From the NCBI GenBank assembly GCA_002727195.1, contig PBWH01000005.1, positions 136,625-200,624 on the forward strand: a stretch of DNA of 64,000 nucleotides, written 5' to 3'. The position numbers and the translations under genes were made by a program. The notes beneath the pieces are model-generated. The model was not told the DNA's origin. It searched no databases and worked only from the letters and a program-made list of their open reading frames with translations. Positions 54,471 through 63,644 of the stretch are shown here, in pieces; within the stretch, counting starts at the first letter, position 1, and every line of letters starts with the position of its first letter. This stretch comes from Gemmatimonadota bacterium (lineage in GTDB: Bacteria; Latescibacterota; UBA2968).

Positions 54471-57400
54471 CTACGAGGGATCCGCTCGGCGACCTGCCAG
54501 AGCGAGGTAGATGCCCAGCAGAATGGGAGACACGTACAACGCGATCATCGCGATAGCGTTGATGTCGTGCCACGGAACGTTCGATTCCATCAGGAAAACT
54601 GCGCCCCAGATGTTCCCCAGGAACACCATCCCGATGACATAGGCCAGCAGGTTATACCGGATGACCTTCACGAGATACGCGATGGTAGCCACCATGCTGA
54701 CCAGACCGAAGCTTACGAGAAAGAGGCCATGGGTGAAATCCTGAGCTCGATTGACATTGGTCACCAAAATGAACCCGACCAGGAGCAAGCCCATCCACTT
54801 CCAATCACGTACGGTGTGCTTCGCCACGAGGATGGCCGTCAGCATCCCGATCATGATTCCGGGGGCAAAGAAGAGGTCCCCAACGCTGGACAAAAACGGC
54901 GACAGCGTGTCCAGGTTCTCAGGTGAGTAGCGGGATACCTTCATGTGCTGCAGGAAATGCGTCTCGTGCAGGTGGCCTTGAATGGATCCTATCGCTCGAG
55001 AGATCATTCCGAATGCCCCGATCGCCAGGCACGAATCGATCAGCAGAAGACCGCGTCCTTCCCCTGACCGAAGCTTACGCACCCACTCCACGGGATCGGG
55101 GTGTCCGGGGACATTCGACCGGTAAAGCGCAATGGCCAGCGCCGCTAACACGGCTACCAGGAGCGGCCCAAGTGACGCGAGGAGGACGAGACCGACGCCT
55201 TTGAGACCCAGAAACGTGACCATCGACTGGCTGGTCCTGAGCCCATCGAAGAAGAGCGGCGACTCGTTGATCTGTCCGATCACACCGCTCACAAACGCGA
55301 TACCGCCGAAAACGAGGGGGGCTCGCCACGCGATCGTGCCTTCTCGATACAGACGGAAGAACGCCAGCGTCCCGAGGATTACGAGCGCGACGACGGCCAC
55401 GGTCTGGACCGTCGAAATGATCGCGTCCTTCGTTCCGGTCTCCCGCAGCTCCCGCATGAACGACTCAGGCGCTTTGAACCCGAACGAAGCGCCGCCGAAA
55501 CTGTCGCCCTGCACGATCGCCTGGACGCGGAACTCTCCAGAATCGACCTTTGCCGCCAGACGCTCCCAGACAAACGTGTGATCTAACCGGTTTTCTCGTT
55601 TGTCGCTCTTCGCTTCCAAGCGCTTGTAGGCAGACGAATCCATCACATCAACCGCAAAGTGGTCCTGGAGCCCGGTTTCCGCGATGACTCGAGCATCATC
55701 GGACGACAGTTCTGCTCCTGCCAGGCTATCCGGAAGGATGCGGCGCAGACTCGCAAGCCGTCCCGTCGGATCGATGCCGATTCGGAATTCGGTCTTCTCC
55801 TTTGGCTTGAACCATCGCACCTGCCACTGACGCGGATAGGTTGCGGTTGCGATCAATGAATCGGCCTGCATTCCCAGCCGTCGCACCAAGTAGGTGTAGC
55901 CCTGGAAACCCAGTCCGTCTCTATACTTCACATAGTCGTAGGAACCCTCGAGTTCCCAACCCAGTACCGCCCGCACAGAATCGGCTTTCTGATACGCCTC
56001 TCCTCGATCGATCGCCAGGTCGAGGGTCGCTTCACCATAGTGCGGCAAATCCATGCTCGTATACACGCCAAAACCAACCAAGCAAATCACGATCGCACCC
56101 AGACGCTGACCTCGAGTTAACAGGTAGGAACTGAGGGGAACGACCTCGAAGGTTTCGGGTGCGCCAGCCTCCTCGGCTGATGGAACCGTCCGTGATGGCG
56201 GCGCCTGCTCCGGATCAGTTTCCTCCTCAGCCTCCTGTCCGATTCGTCCCCTGGCCGCACTGATCGCCGCGAACAGAACGGGTACGGCGAGCAAACCTAT
56301 CACCGCGATCCCTGACACCTGGAAGTAGGTACTCGTCGACTTCATCATCGGCAGGGCCGTCACAAAGGCGTTGTACCCGTAGTGGGCCACAATCACCGAC
56401 CAGACACCCCACTTCAGGAACACCACCCCGAGACCGATACCCACGATCGTCAGCTCGATCCCGCGTGCGTAGATCGGTTCTACCGGGTAATTCGAGTGGA
56501 GGAAACCCCACACCACCGCCGGGATGACAATGGCGAGCCACTTGATCTTCAACCAGCGTAGCAACAACGGGATCGCCAGAAGCCGGAAAAAAAACTCCTC
56601 GAGCGTAGCGGCGATCAGGCCAATCAGAAGAGGGTATATCCAGGGGAACACGGTACTGAAAGCGTTGCTATACTCGATCACACCCGCCGGCATCCACACA
56701 CCGAACAGCTTCTTGCCCACGAGCATCCACGCGATCTGGTAGCCGAGCATACAACCCGCGATACCGTACCCGATCAGCGTCGCCCGGACATACCGGCCGG
56801 CCACCACATTCCGTAGTGACAGCCTGGGATACAGCTCGCTGTTTCCGAAGGTATTCCGTGTGATCCAGGCTCCGGCTGTCCCTGCCATCGTGACGATGCT
56901 GCCGTTGATGACCGACCCGACGACCACGGCCAGCACAATGGTGATGTAGAAAAAGCTCATCGACTGCGTGGTGTCGAACGAATACTTGATCAGGGGAATC
57001 CCATTGAGTTGCGCGACCATCGCCGCGGCCACGACGGCCACACCGAGGATCGTGCTGGACCGCCACTGGAGTCCGCCCGCCCGGTAACGCTGAGCGAGAA
57101 TCACGAGCACGCCGATCCCGAGGGCGACCCAGGCGATCGTAAATACCGAGTTGAGCAATCCCGCCTGAGACCGTGTCTTCTCGAACGCACGCTGGAAGGT
57201 ATCGGGCACGTGGACGAACTCGTCGAACTGACCCACCCGATCGCCCTGCACGACGACCTCCATCCGGTAGTGTCCGTCCTCGCCGACCGTGAAGCCTTGC
57301 TTCCTGAACGTGAACGTGTGGTCTGTCCGTGCCGTTCGCTCTTCGCTGGACCGTTCGACCTCATCCCAACCTGCGCGATCGAACCCCAACGTCTCGAACA

Positions 57401-57872
57401 GAAAACGGGTCGCGATCGGTTCCGCTTCCGCTTCCGTCAGGCTTGCCCCTTCATCCTCATCCAGAATCCGGTGGCTGTAGGAAACGACGCGTCCCCCCGG
57501 GTCCAGATGGACGTGTATCTCCTCCTTCTTGAGCGGGCGATACCACCTAAAACGCCAGCTGAAAATTGAGATCCACTCACGGGCGAACCGATTGGATTCC
57601 TCCAACCCAAGCGACTTCTGAATGAATATTTGCGGCATCAGATCGCTACTGAATATCTGTGCGCTCTCGAACCCGCTCAGGTCGTGTCCCCTGGACACGG
57701 CAAACTGCTGCGCCTCGATAAACGCTTCGTCAGGGCTGAGTTTGAAATCCAGTGAGGCGATCGGCAAGGCCCGATCGTAGTTGGCCAGGAAGGTGTAGAG
57801 CCCGACGGCACCCAGCGCGAGGAAGGCAATGATCCAGGTCGTATCTCGTTGCTTCACGACGAGACCTTTCAT
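54471..57872 (-). CDS. Giant duplicated CPBP-family (CAAX-protease-like) membrane protein
   Basis: A 1133-residue polytopic membrane protein with an internal duplication. Module A (residues ~1-540) has a TM segment, a PepSY-like extracytoplasmic part (KLSPDEAFIEAQQFA...WRFRWYRP) and a CPBP core: Glu425-Glu426 and Arg430 in LEEFFFRLL, His459 in FLHSNY, His497 and Asn501 in AHYGYNA. A Glu/Pro-rich linker (~545-575) leads to module B (~590-1133), which repeats the soluble part (IDRGEAYQKADSVR, WQVRWFKPKE) and TM segments but has no EExxxR. CPBP proteins are intramembrane glutamyl proteases or chaperone-like; the double form suggests sensing or processing at the membrane. Confidence 0.8.
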   Translation of the reverse strand: MKGLVVKQRDTTWIIAFLALGAVGLYTFLANYDRALPIASLDFKLSPDEAFIEAQQFAVSRGHDLSGFESAQIFSSDLMPQIFIQKSLGLEESNRFAREWISIFSWRFRWYRPLKKEEIHVHLDPGGRVVSYSHRILDEDEGASLTEAEAEPIATRFLFETLGFDRAGWDEVERSSEERTARTDHTFTFRKQGFTVGEDGHYRMEVVVQGDRVGQFDEFVHVPDTFQRAFEKTRSQAGLLNSVFTIAWVALGIGVLVILAQRYRAGGLQWRSSTILGVAVVAAAMVAQLNGIPLIKYSFDTTQSMSFFYITIVLAVVVGSVINGSIVTMAGTAGAWITRNTFGNSELYPRLSLRNVVAGRYVRATLIGYGIAGCMLGYQIAWMLVGKKLFGVWMPAGVIEYSNAFSTVFPWIYPLLIGLIAATLEEFFFRLLAIPLLLRWLKIKWLAIVIPAVVWGFLHSNYPVEPIYARGIELTIVGIGLGVVFLKWGVWSVIVAHYGYNAFVTALPMMKSTSTYFQVSGIAVIGLLAVPVLFAAISAARGRIGQEAEEETDPEQAPPSRTVPSAEEAGAPETFEVVPLSSYLLTRGQRLGAIVICLVGFGVYTSMDLPHYGEATLDLAIDRGEAYQKADSVRAVLGWELEGSYDYVKYRDGLGFQGYTYLVRRLGMQADSLIATATYPRQWQVRWFKPKEKTEFRIGIDPTGRLASLRRILPDSLAGAELSSDDARVIAETGLQDHFAVDVMDSSAYKRLEAKSDKRENRLDHTFVWERLAAKVDSGEFRVQAIVQGDSFGGASFGFKAPESFMRELRETGTKDAIISTVQTVAVVALVILGTLAFFRLYREGTIAWRAPLVFGGIAFVSGVIGQINESPLFFDGLRTSQSMVTFLGLKGVGLVLLASLGPLLVAVLAALAIALYRSNVPGHPDPVEWVRKLRSGEGRGLLLIDSCLAIGAFGMISRAIGSIQGHLHETHFLQHMKVSRYSPENLDTLSPFLSSVGDLFFAPGIMIGMLTAILVAKHTVRDWKWMGLLLVGFILVTNVNRAQDFTHGLFLVSFGLVSMVATIAYLVKVIRYNLLAYVIGMVFLGNIWGAVFLMESNVPWHDINAIAMIALYVSPILLGIYLALAGRRADPS

Positions 57873-58024
57873 TGAGTGTGCAGAACGCGACGCACTATGT
57901 TAAGGGAAACTTATCTGCGCGACCAAGCCGATTTCCGGTCCCGTTTGCGGCGACTGTTCGGCCCGGCTATCTTCCCATGACCAGGTCGAACACCCCCAAC
58001 GTTCCACCACAGAGAAGACCCATT

Positions 58025-59110
58025 ATGTCCGATTCACTGCCCAGAACCATGCCCGCCATCATCTGCCACACCCCGGAGGACTACAGGTTAGAAGAACACG
58101 ACGTACCTAATCCTGGGCCGGGTGAGGTCGTCATTCGTGTTGATTCTGTGGGCATATGCGCCAGCGACCTCAAATGTTACCTGGGAGCGCCGCTCTTCTG
58201 GGGGGACGAACACCGGGAAGGATACTGTCAGGCCCCGATTATACCTGGCCACGAGTTCGTGGGAACCGTGGCCGCCCTCGGGGAGGGCGCGGGCGAGAAG
58301 CATGGACTCGCCATCGGGGATCGTGCAGTCTCGGAGCAAATCGTCCCCTGCGGCGAGTGTCGCTACTGCCAGCGCAGTCAGTACTGGATGTGCGACGTCC
58401 ACGACATCTACGGCTTCCGCAAAGCAACCTTCGGCGCGATGGCGGAGTACATGAAGTTCCCGGCCAAGGCCCTCAACTACAAGGTGCCTGGGTCGATCCT
58501 CCCCCACCACGCTGCCTTCATCGAACCGCTCGCTTGCTCCATCCACGCCGTCGAGCGTGGCGAGATTGAGCTCCAAGACGTCGTCGTCATCGCTGGCGCG
58601 GGCCCTCTTGGCCTCGGCATGATCGCCGCTGCGCGGATGAAGAACCCCGCACTCCTGATCGCCCTCGACCTGAACGATCACCGTCTCGAGATTGCCAAAG
58701 CCTGCGGCGCGGACCTCAGCCTGAACCCGTCAGAAGTGGATGTCATCGACGAAGTACGCGCGCTCACCGGAGGCTACGGCTGCGACGTCTACATCGAAGC
58801 CACGGGACATCCCACGGCCGTCCAGCAAGGTCTGCAGATGATCCGCAAACTCGGCACATTCGTCGAATTCAGCGTCATGCGAGAACCCGTTACCGTCGAC
58901 TGGACCATCATCGGCGACTCGAAAGAACTCAACATCCACGGCTCACACCTCGGGCCCCATTGCTACCCCGTCGCCATCCGGATGATCGAGCATGGCCTGC
59001 TGCCGATGGACGACATCGTCACACACCGTCTGCCACTCGCAGACTTCCAGACCGGCATCGACCTGGTCGCCGACGGCCGTAACTCGATCAAAGTCACACT
59101 AGAACCATGA
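58025..59110 (+). CDS. Zinc-dependent alcohol/polyol dehydrogenase (MDR family)
   Basis: A 361-residue protein with catalytic-zinc residues Cys45 (GICASDLK), His76-Glu77 (GHEFVG) and the four structural-zinc cysteines Cys109, 112, 115 and 123 (CGECRYCQRSQYWMC). The Rossmann motif is VIAGAGPLGLG. It resembles threonine/sorbitol/threitol dehydrogenases. The frame is open to 57872, but ATG 58025 with AGAGAAG upstream begins the family. The next gene overlaps as ATGA if started at 59107. Confidence 0.9.
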   Translation: MSDSLPRTMPAIICHTPEDYRLEEHDVPNPGPGEVVIRVDSVGICASDLKCYLGAPLFWGDEHREGYCQAPIIPGHEFVGTVAALGEGAGEKHGLAIGDRAVSEQIVPCGECRYCQRSQYWMCDVHDIYGFRKATFGAMAEYMKFPAKALNYKVPGSILPHHAAFIEPLACSIHAVERGEIELQDVVVIAGAGPLGLGMIAAARMKNPALLIALDLNDHRLEIAKACGADLSLNPSEVDVIDEVRALTGGYGCDVYIEATGHPTAVQQGLQMIRKLGTFVEFSVMREPVTVDWTIIGDSKELNIHGSHLGPHCYPVAIRMIEHGLLPMDDIVTHRLPLADFQTGIDLVADGRNSIKVTLEP

Positions 59111-59163
59111 GATCGAGGATTGGGTTTTCTATTCTCAATTCTCCATCCCCAGTTGATACAGCG

Positions 59164-60027
59164 ATGATCGACAAATACTATCTCGGTTTGCCCATGTGGG
59201 CCCATCGACTCTGGCTCGGAGAATTCTTCGCGCCGAGGACACCGCAGGATCGGCTATTGGCCGAGTACGCCAGCGTGTTCAACACGGTCGAGGGAAACAC
59301 GACGTTCTATGGCACCCCGAAACCGGACACGATCCTGAAGTGGAAAGAATCGGCGGGTCCATCGTTCCGGTTCTGCTTCAAGTTTCCCCAGACCGTGACC
59401 CATCAGCGCAAACTCAGGCACGTATCCGACGAGGTAACGAAATTCCTCGAGCTGCTGGAGCCGCTCGGCGATCAGCTCGGGCCATTCCTGATCGGCTTGC
59501 CGCACACCTTCGATCCCAGGTCGATGGATGCCCTAGCCGACTTCCTGGCTATCCTCCCCAACACCTTCGCATATGCCGTTGAGTTCAGACACCCGGCATT
59601 CTTCAAGGATGCCGAGTCGGACGTGAACCGCTTCCTAGAGGACAGACAAGTGGACCGTGTCCTGTTTCACACAGATACACTTCTGAGTGTCGAAACAAAC
59701 CACCCCGAACTAATCGAGTCTCAACGCCAGAAACCCCACGTACCGCATCGGACCTACGCGACCGGCTCACGTCCCTTTATACGATTCGTCGGCCCGCCCG
59801 AAGTGGCTGACAACCACCCCCACCTGGAGGACTGGGCAGACGTCACAGCCGAATGGATCCGCGAGGGTCGCACGCCTTACATTTTCCTGCATCACGCACC
59901 ATCTGATCTTTACGCCCCTCGCCTGGCCACCGATTTCCACAACTTGCTGGCTCAACGGATCGACGTAGGTAAAATACCCGAGTGGCCTGTTGATCGCGCC
60001 AGGGCGGGTCAGCTCAGCCTCTTCTAA
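59164..60027 (+). CDS. DUF72 domain protein
   Basis: A 287-residue TIM-barrel DUF72 protein. YYLGLPMWAHRLWLGEFF and VEGNTTFYGTP are the family's N-terminal signatures, followed by RFCFKFPQTVTHQRKL, AVEFRHPAFF and the C-terminal FLHHAPSD...ARAGQLSLF. Function of DUF72 is not established. ATG 59164 starts the conserved sequence; ATG 59107, overlapping the dehydrogenase stop as ATGA, adds 19 unrelated residues. It is in an operon with the zinc dehydrogenase. Confidence 0.85.
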   Translation: MIDKYYLGLPMWAHRLWLGEFFAPRTPQDRLLAEYASVFNTVEGNTTFYGTPKPDTILKWKESAGPSFRFCFKFPQTVTHQRKLRHVSDEVTKFLELLEPLGDQLGPFLIGLPHTFDPRSMDALADFLAILPNTFAYAVEFRHPAFFKDAESDVNRFLEDRQVDRVLFHTDTLLSVETNHPELIESQRQKPHVPHRTYATGSRPFIRFVGPPEVADNHPHLEDWADVTAEWIREGRTPYIFLHHAPSDLYAPRLATDFHNLLAQRIDVGKIPEWPVDRARAGQLSLF

Positions 60028-60037
60028 CAGATCCCTG

Positions 60038-60063
60038 GCCTCCGTAGCCTTGGCGAAGGAGGC
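60038..60063. repeat. Short hairpin containing the 18-nt core shared with 28.8 kb
   Basis: GCCTCC (60038-60043) pairs with GGAGGC (60058-60063) around GTAGCCTTGGCGAA. CGTAGCCTTGGCGAAGGA (60043-60060) is identical to 28830-28847. It follows the DUF72 stop by 10 bp. Confidence 0.65.
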
Positions 60064-60177
60064 TCGTAATTCATCTTTGACTCTCAATGCCGCGCCTTTA
60101 CCTCCCACAACTCGATATAGCGTTCACCCACTTCGACAGCCACTATCTCATCGACTGAACACATCGGCTCTGGCAGC

Positions 60178-61272
60178 TTGCGCGAGCTGCCAGACCTGCT
60201 GACCATGGGTCAGATCCAATCCTGTCTGCTCGTCGCCGACCATGCGGTCTGGAAGCAGCCACAGATCCAGCTCAGGATGGAGCCTGCCCTCGAGCGTCTG
60301 GACCGTGTGATCCGCTTCTCCCGGTTCACGCCCAACCCCACGGTCGAGTCGGTCGAGAGTGCCCTCAGCGAAATGGCAGTCCACGAAGTGGACGCAGTCG
60401 TGGCTCTCGGCGGGGGAACGGCGATCGATATCGCCAAACTGGTCTCCGTATCACTAGGAAGTGGCATACAGTCGGTCGTCGCATCACCTGATCAGGCTTC
60501 GCGAGAGGTCAGCCTGATCGCCATCCCGACCACGGCTGGTACGGGAAGCGAGGTCACGCATTTTGCCGTTCTCTATATTGACGGCGTGAAGCAATCGATC
60601 GCGAATGAGGTCCTCCGACCGGATATCGCCATCGTCGACCCGGATCTGTTAATGTCCGTGCCCACGCACGTGGCCGCTCACACGGGCCTGGACGCCTTGT
60701 GTCAATGCATCGAATCGATCTGGAGTATCAACGCCAATGCCGAGTCCACGACGTATGCCCGAGATGGACTTCGTCTAGCGCTGGAGCACCTTGAACAGGC
60801 AGTCAAGGCACCCGACGCCGCGTCACGAGATTCGATGGCAAGAGCAGCCCACCTTTCGGGCAAAGCGATCGACATCAGCAAGACAACGGCGGCCCACGCC
60901 CTGTCCTATGCGATGACCTCGTATCACGGGATTCCGCACGGCCTGGCTGTGGCGCTGACCATCGGACCGATGCTCGAGTGGAATGCCCAGGTCACGGAGG
61001 GAGATTGCACACACCCCGAGGGTGTGGATGCGGCGCGATCGGCTGTATCGCGGCTGGTGGAATCGCTATCTTGTCCAGACGGTGTGGCGGGCGGAGACCG
61101 AATCGACCAGCTGATACGATCGATCGGATGTGACATACGCCTCGGGGCATACGGAATCGACGCCAGCGACATCGAGAGGCTGTCGGGGGCAGTCAACACG
61201 GAAAGACTCGGCAACAATCCTCGATCCCTCGGGCGGAAGGACATCGAGCGACTCTTGATGGAGAGACTCTAG
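60178..61272 (+). CDS. Iron-containing alcohol dehydrogenase (phosphonoacetaldehyde-reductase-like)
   Basis: A 364-residue Fe-ADH. GGGTAIDIAK is the NAD(P)-binding motif, PTTAGTGSEVTHFAV the following loop, and HTGLDALCQCIE, GIPHGLAVAL and related His residues form the iron site. The overall form resembles 1,3-propanediol/phosphonoacetaldehyde reductases. The frame starts at TTG, but family-like GSGSLRELPDLL begins right at this point and upstream codons (from 60121) also read in frame, so ~15 N-terminal residues may be missing or frameshifted (ATG 60087 in another frame). A PhyH gene follows after 2 bp. Confidence 0.8.
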   Translation: MRELPDLLTMGQIQSCLLVADHAVWKQPQIQLRMEPALERLDRVIRFSRFTPNPTVESVESALSEMAVHEVDAVVALGGGTAIDIAKLVSVSLGSGIQSVVASPDQASREVSLIAIPTTAGTGSEVTHFAVLYIDGVKQSIANEVLRPDIAIVDPDLLMSVPTHVAAHTGLDALCQCIESIWSINANAESTTYARDGLRLALEHLEQAVKAPDAASRDSMARAAHLSGKAIDISKTTAAHALSYAMTSYHGIPHGLAVALTIGPMLEWNAQVTEGDCTHPEGVDAARSAVSRLVESLSCPDGVAGGDRIDQLIRSIGCDIRLGAYGIDASDIERLSGAVNTERLGNNPRSLGRKDIERLLMERL

Positions 61273-61274
61273 AG

Positions 61275-62039
61275 ATGGGGAACAACGATTGGCTGGAAGC
61301 GAAGGGCGAGTTCGACAAGGACGGCTACACGGTTCGACGGAGCTTTCTGGACAAGGCGGAAACAGAGGACGTGATCGAGAACCTCTATCGGTATATCAAG
61401 GATGTTCTCCCCACCGTGCCGCCTGAGAACGCGTTCTACGAGGACAAGGAGGACCCGTCCACGCTGAAGCAACTGCCGCATATGCAGGCACACGACCCGT
61501 ATTTCGATCGCATGCTGATGGACAGCAAATTCCGGCAGCTCGCGGAAACGCTTCTGTACGGAGAAGTCGTGCCCAAGAACGCCCAATTCCTGTGTAAACC
61601 GCCGAAAGTCGGACAGGCCACCCCCCCCCATCAGGACGGCTACTACTTCATGATCGACCCGGTCGAAGGGCTGACGATGTGGCTGGGACTCGACCACGCC
61701 GACGAGGGAAACGGCTGCCTGCGCTACGTTCGAGGATCGCACCGTAAAGGCCTGCGCGACCACAGCCGCACCCAGACGCTCGGCTTCTCGCAGGGCATAA
61801 CCGACTTCGGCACCGAAGACGACCTCGCGAACGAAGCCGTCTACACCGCTTCACCGGGCGACCTTCTCGCCCACCACGCCCTCACCGTCCACCGAGCCGA
61901 CGCCAACCGCTCCGCCGACCGCCCCCGACGTGCTATCGGCTTCGTCTACCTCTCCACCCGAGCCGAGGAACGCACGGAGGACCTGGCCCAGTACCGAAGC
62001 AACCTCGCCAAAGACCTGGCCAACAAGGGCCGCATCTAG
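61275..62039 (+). CDS. Phytanoyl-CoA dioxygenase (PhyH) family Fe(II)/2-oxoglutarate oxygenase
   Basis: A 254-residue protein with an orthodox active site: HxD His119/Asp121 (TPPHQDGYY), distal His206 (LTVHRADA), 2-oxoglutarate Arg218/219 (RPRRAIGF) and the family turn GCLRYVRGSHRKG. It begins 2 bp after the Fe-ADH stop, so the two are coupled. Oxidation by PhyH followed by an Fe-ADH would suit a C2/C3 phosphonate or diol, but this is speculation. Confidence 0.9.
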   Translation: MGNNDWLEAKGEFDKDGYTVRRSFLDKAETEDVIENLYRYIKDVLPTVPPENAFYEDKEDPSTLKQLPHMQAHDPYFDRMLMDSKFRQLAETLLYGEVVPKNAQFLCKPPKVGQATPPHQDGYYFMIDPVEGLTMWLGLDHADEGNGCLRYVRGSHRKGLRDHSRTQTLGFSQGITDFGTEDDLANEAVYTASPGDLLAHHALTVHRADANRSADRPRRAIGFVYLSTRAEERTEDLAQYRSNLAKDLANKGRI

Positions 62040-62049
62040 CCATCGGTAA

Positions 62050-62096
62050 GGGCAATCTCCGATTGCCCACTGGCGTGTATCTCCATACCACACGCC
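62050..62096. repeat. Two adjacent hairpins downstream of the PhyH gene
   Basis: GGGCAAT/ATTGCCC (62050-62056 and 62062-62068) and GGCGTGT/ACACGCC (62072-62078 and 62090-62096). They lie in the convergent gap to sthA and could form terminators. No U-tract is visible. The rest of the gap to 62205 shows no gene. Confidence 0.55.
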
Positions 62097-62205
62097 CGCC
62101 GTACACAGAAAAAGCCCCGCAATCCCTGACGAGACCGTTGACTTGCGTGGTGAGTGGCGGCGGTCTCCCGCTCCCCTGCTCCCGCTCTGCCCTTCAGTCG
62201 CTTCT

Positions 62206-63579
62206 CTACTGCACTCTATTCAACCCATTCAACGCCGCCACCCGATACGCCTCCGCCATCGTCGGGTAGTTGAACGTCGTGTTGATAAAGTACATCAGGC
62301 TGTTCGCCTCCCCCTCCTGCGCAATAATCACCTGCCCGATGTGGATGATTTCCGACGCCTGATACCCGAAGCAATGGATCCCCAGCAGCTGCAGCGTCTC
62401 CCGATGAAAAAGGATCTTGAGCATCCCCGTCGTACGACCCGTGATCTGCGCACGAGCCAGGCTCCGGAAGAAGGCGTGCCCTACCTCATACGGGATCTTC
62501 TTCGTCGTCAGCTCCTTCTCGTTCATGCCGACTGAACTGATCTCGGGAATCGTGTAGATCCCGGTCGGCATGTGCTCAATCAGATGCGTATCGCAGACGC
62601 CCTCGACGAGATGCGTCGAAGCGAAGCGACCCTGGTCATAAGCCGCGCTCGCCAGGCTCGGGAAACCGACCACATCCCCAACAGCGTAAATGTGCGGCTG
62701 CGCGGTCTGGTAGTTCTCGTTAACCACGATCGACCCACGTTCGTCCGTCTTGATGCCGAGGTCCTCGAGACCGATCCCCGCCGAGTTCCCCGTTCGTCCC
62801 TGCGCCCACAGCAGGACGTCGCTGCGGATCACCTTGTTCGACTTCAGATACAGCCGCACCTCGTCTTCGTCCGCTTCGACCTTCTCGTATTCCTCGTTGT
62901 GCCGGATTACCGCGCCCTGATCCCGCAGATGGTAAGCGAGGGCGTCAATAATCTCGTCATCCAAGAACGACAACAGCTGATGGCGACTGTTGATCAGGTT
63001 GGTCTTGATGCGAAGACCACGGAAGATGGACGCGTATTCGCACCCGATCACACCCGCGCCGTAGATGGTGATCGTCCTCGGATTCTGATCGGTCTTCAGA
63101 ACAGAGTCGCTGTCGACGATGCGGGGATGGGTGAAGTCGACGTCAGGCGGATGATACGGATGGGACCCGGTGGCGATCAGGAATCCGGCCCCGGTCAGAC
63201 GCTCGACCCCGCCACTGGTCATATTGACCGCGACAGTGTGATCATCGACAAACCGTCCTCGACCGTGGTAAACATCCAGATCGTTCCGGTCATAATGGCC
63301 TTGCCGGACATCGACCTGTGCCTGGATCACGTCTTGAGCGCTCGACAGCAGGCTCTGGTAGTCCTGGTCCGCGAACGCCCCGGTATCGGCGAGCATCTGG
63401 ATCGACTGACGCAGCGCCTTACTCGGGATCGTCCCCCGATGGGTACAGTTCCCCCCCACCAGCGGCTTGTCCTCGATCATCGCCACGCGCTTACCGGACT
63501 TCGCCGACTTCATCGCTGCCCCCTCGCCTCCAGGGCCGCTCCCGATCACGACGACATCGTAGTCGAACGTCTCAGCCAA
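62206..63579 (-). CDS. sthA: Soluble pyridine nucleotide transhydrogenase
   Basis: A 457-residue flavoprotein. The FAD site is [15 protein letters not shown] at residues 12-26. The CxxxxC site reads Cys45-THRG-Thr50 ([15 protein letters not shown]), the missing second Cys that distinguishes SthA from dihydrolipoamide dehydrogenases. The NAD site is [17 protein letters not shown], and [20 protein letters not shown] follows. It balances NADH and NADPH pools and fits the many NAD(P)-dependent dehydrogenases nearby. The start is ATG 63579. Confidence 0.95.
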   Translation of the reverse strand: MAETFDYDVVVIGSGPGGEGAAMKSAKSGKRVAMIEDKPLVGGNCTHRGTIPSKALRQSIQMLADTGAFADQDYQSLLSSAQDVIQAQVDVRQGHYDRNDLDVYHGRGRFVDDHTVAVNMTSGGVERLTGAGFLIATGSHPYHPPDVDFTHPRIVDSDSVLKTDQNPRTITIYGAGVIGCEYASIFRGLRIKTNLINSRHQLLSFLDDEIIDALAYHLRDQGAVIRHNEEYEKVEADEDEVRLYLKSNKVIRSDVLLWAQGRTGNSAGIGLEDLGIKTDERGSIVVNENYQTAQPHIYAVGDVVGFPSLASAAYDQGRFASTHLVEGVCDTHLIEHMPTGIYTIPEISSVGMNEKELTTKKIPYEVGHAFFRSLARAQITGRTTGMLKILFHRETLQLLGIHCFGYQASEIIHIGQVIIAQEGEANSLMYFINTTFNYPTMAEAYRVAALNGLNRVQ

Positions 63580-63644
63580 TGCCTTTTCTCCCGCTGTCCC
63601 CCGGCTCCCGCTCGAAAAATGGCCGAGAACCAGTCGGTTTCCAA

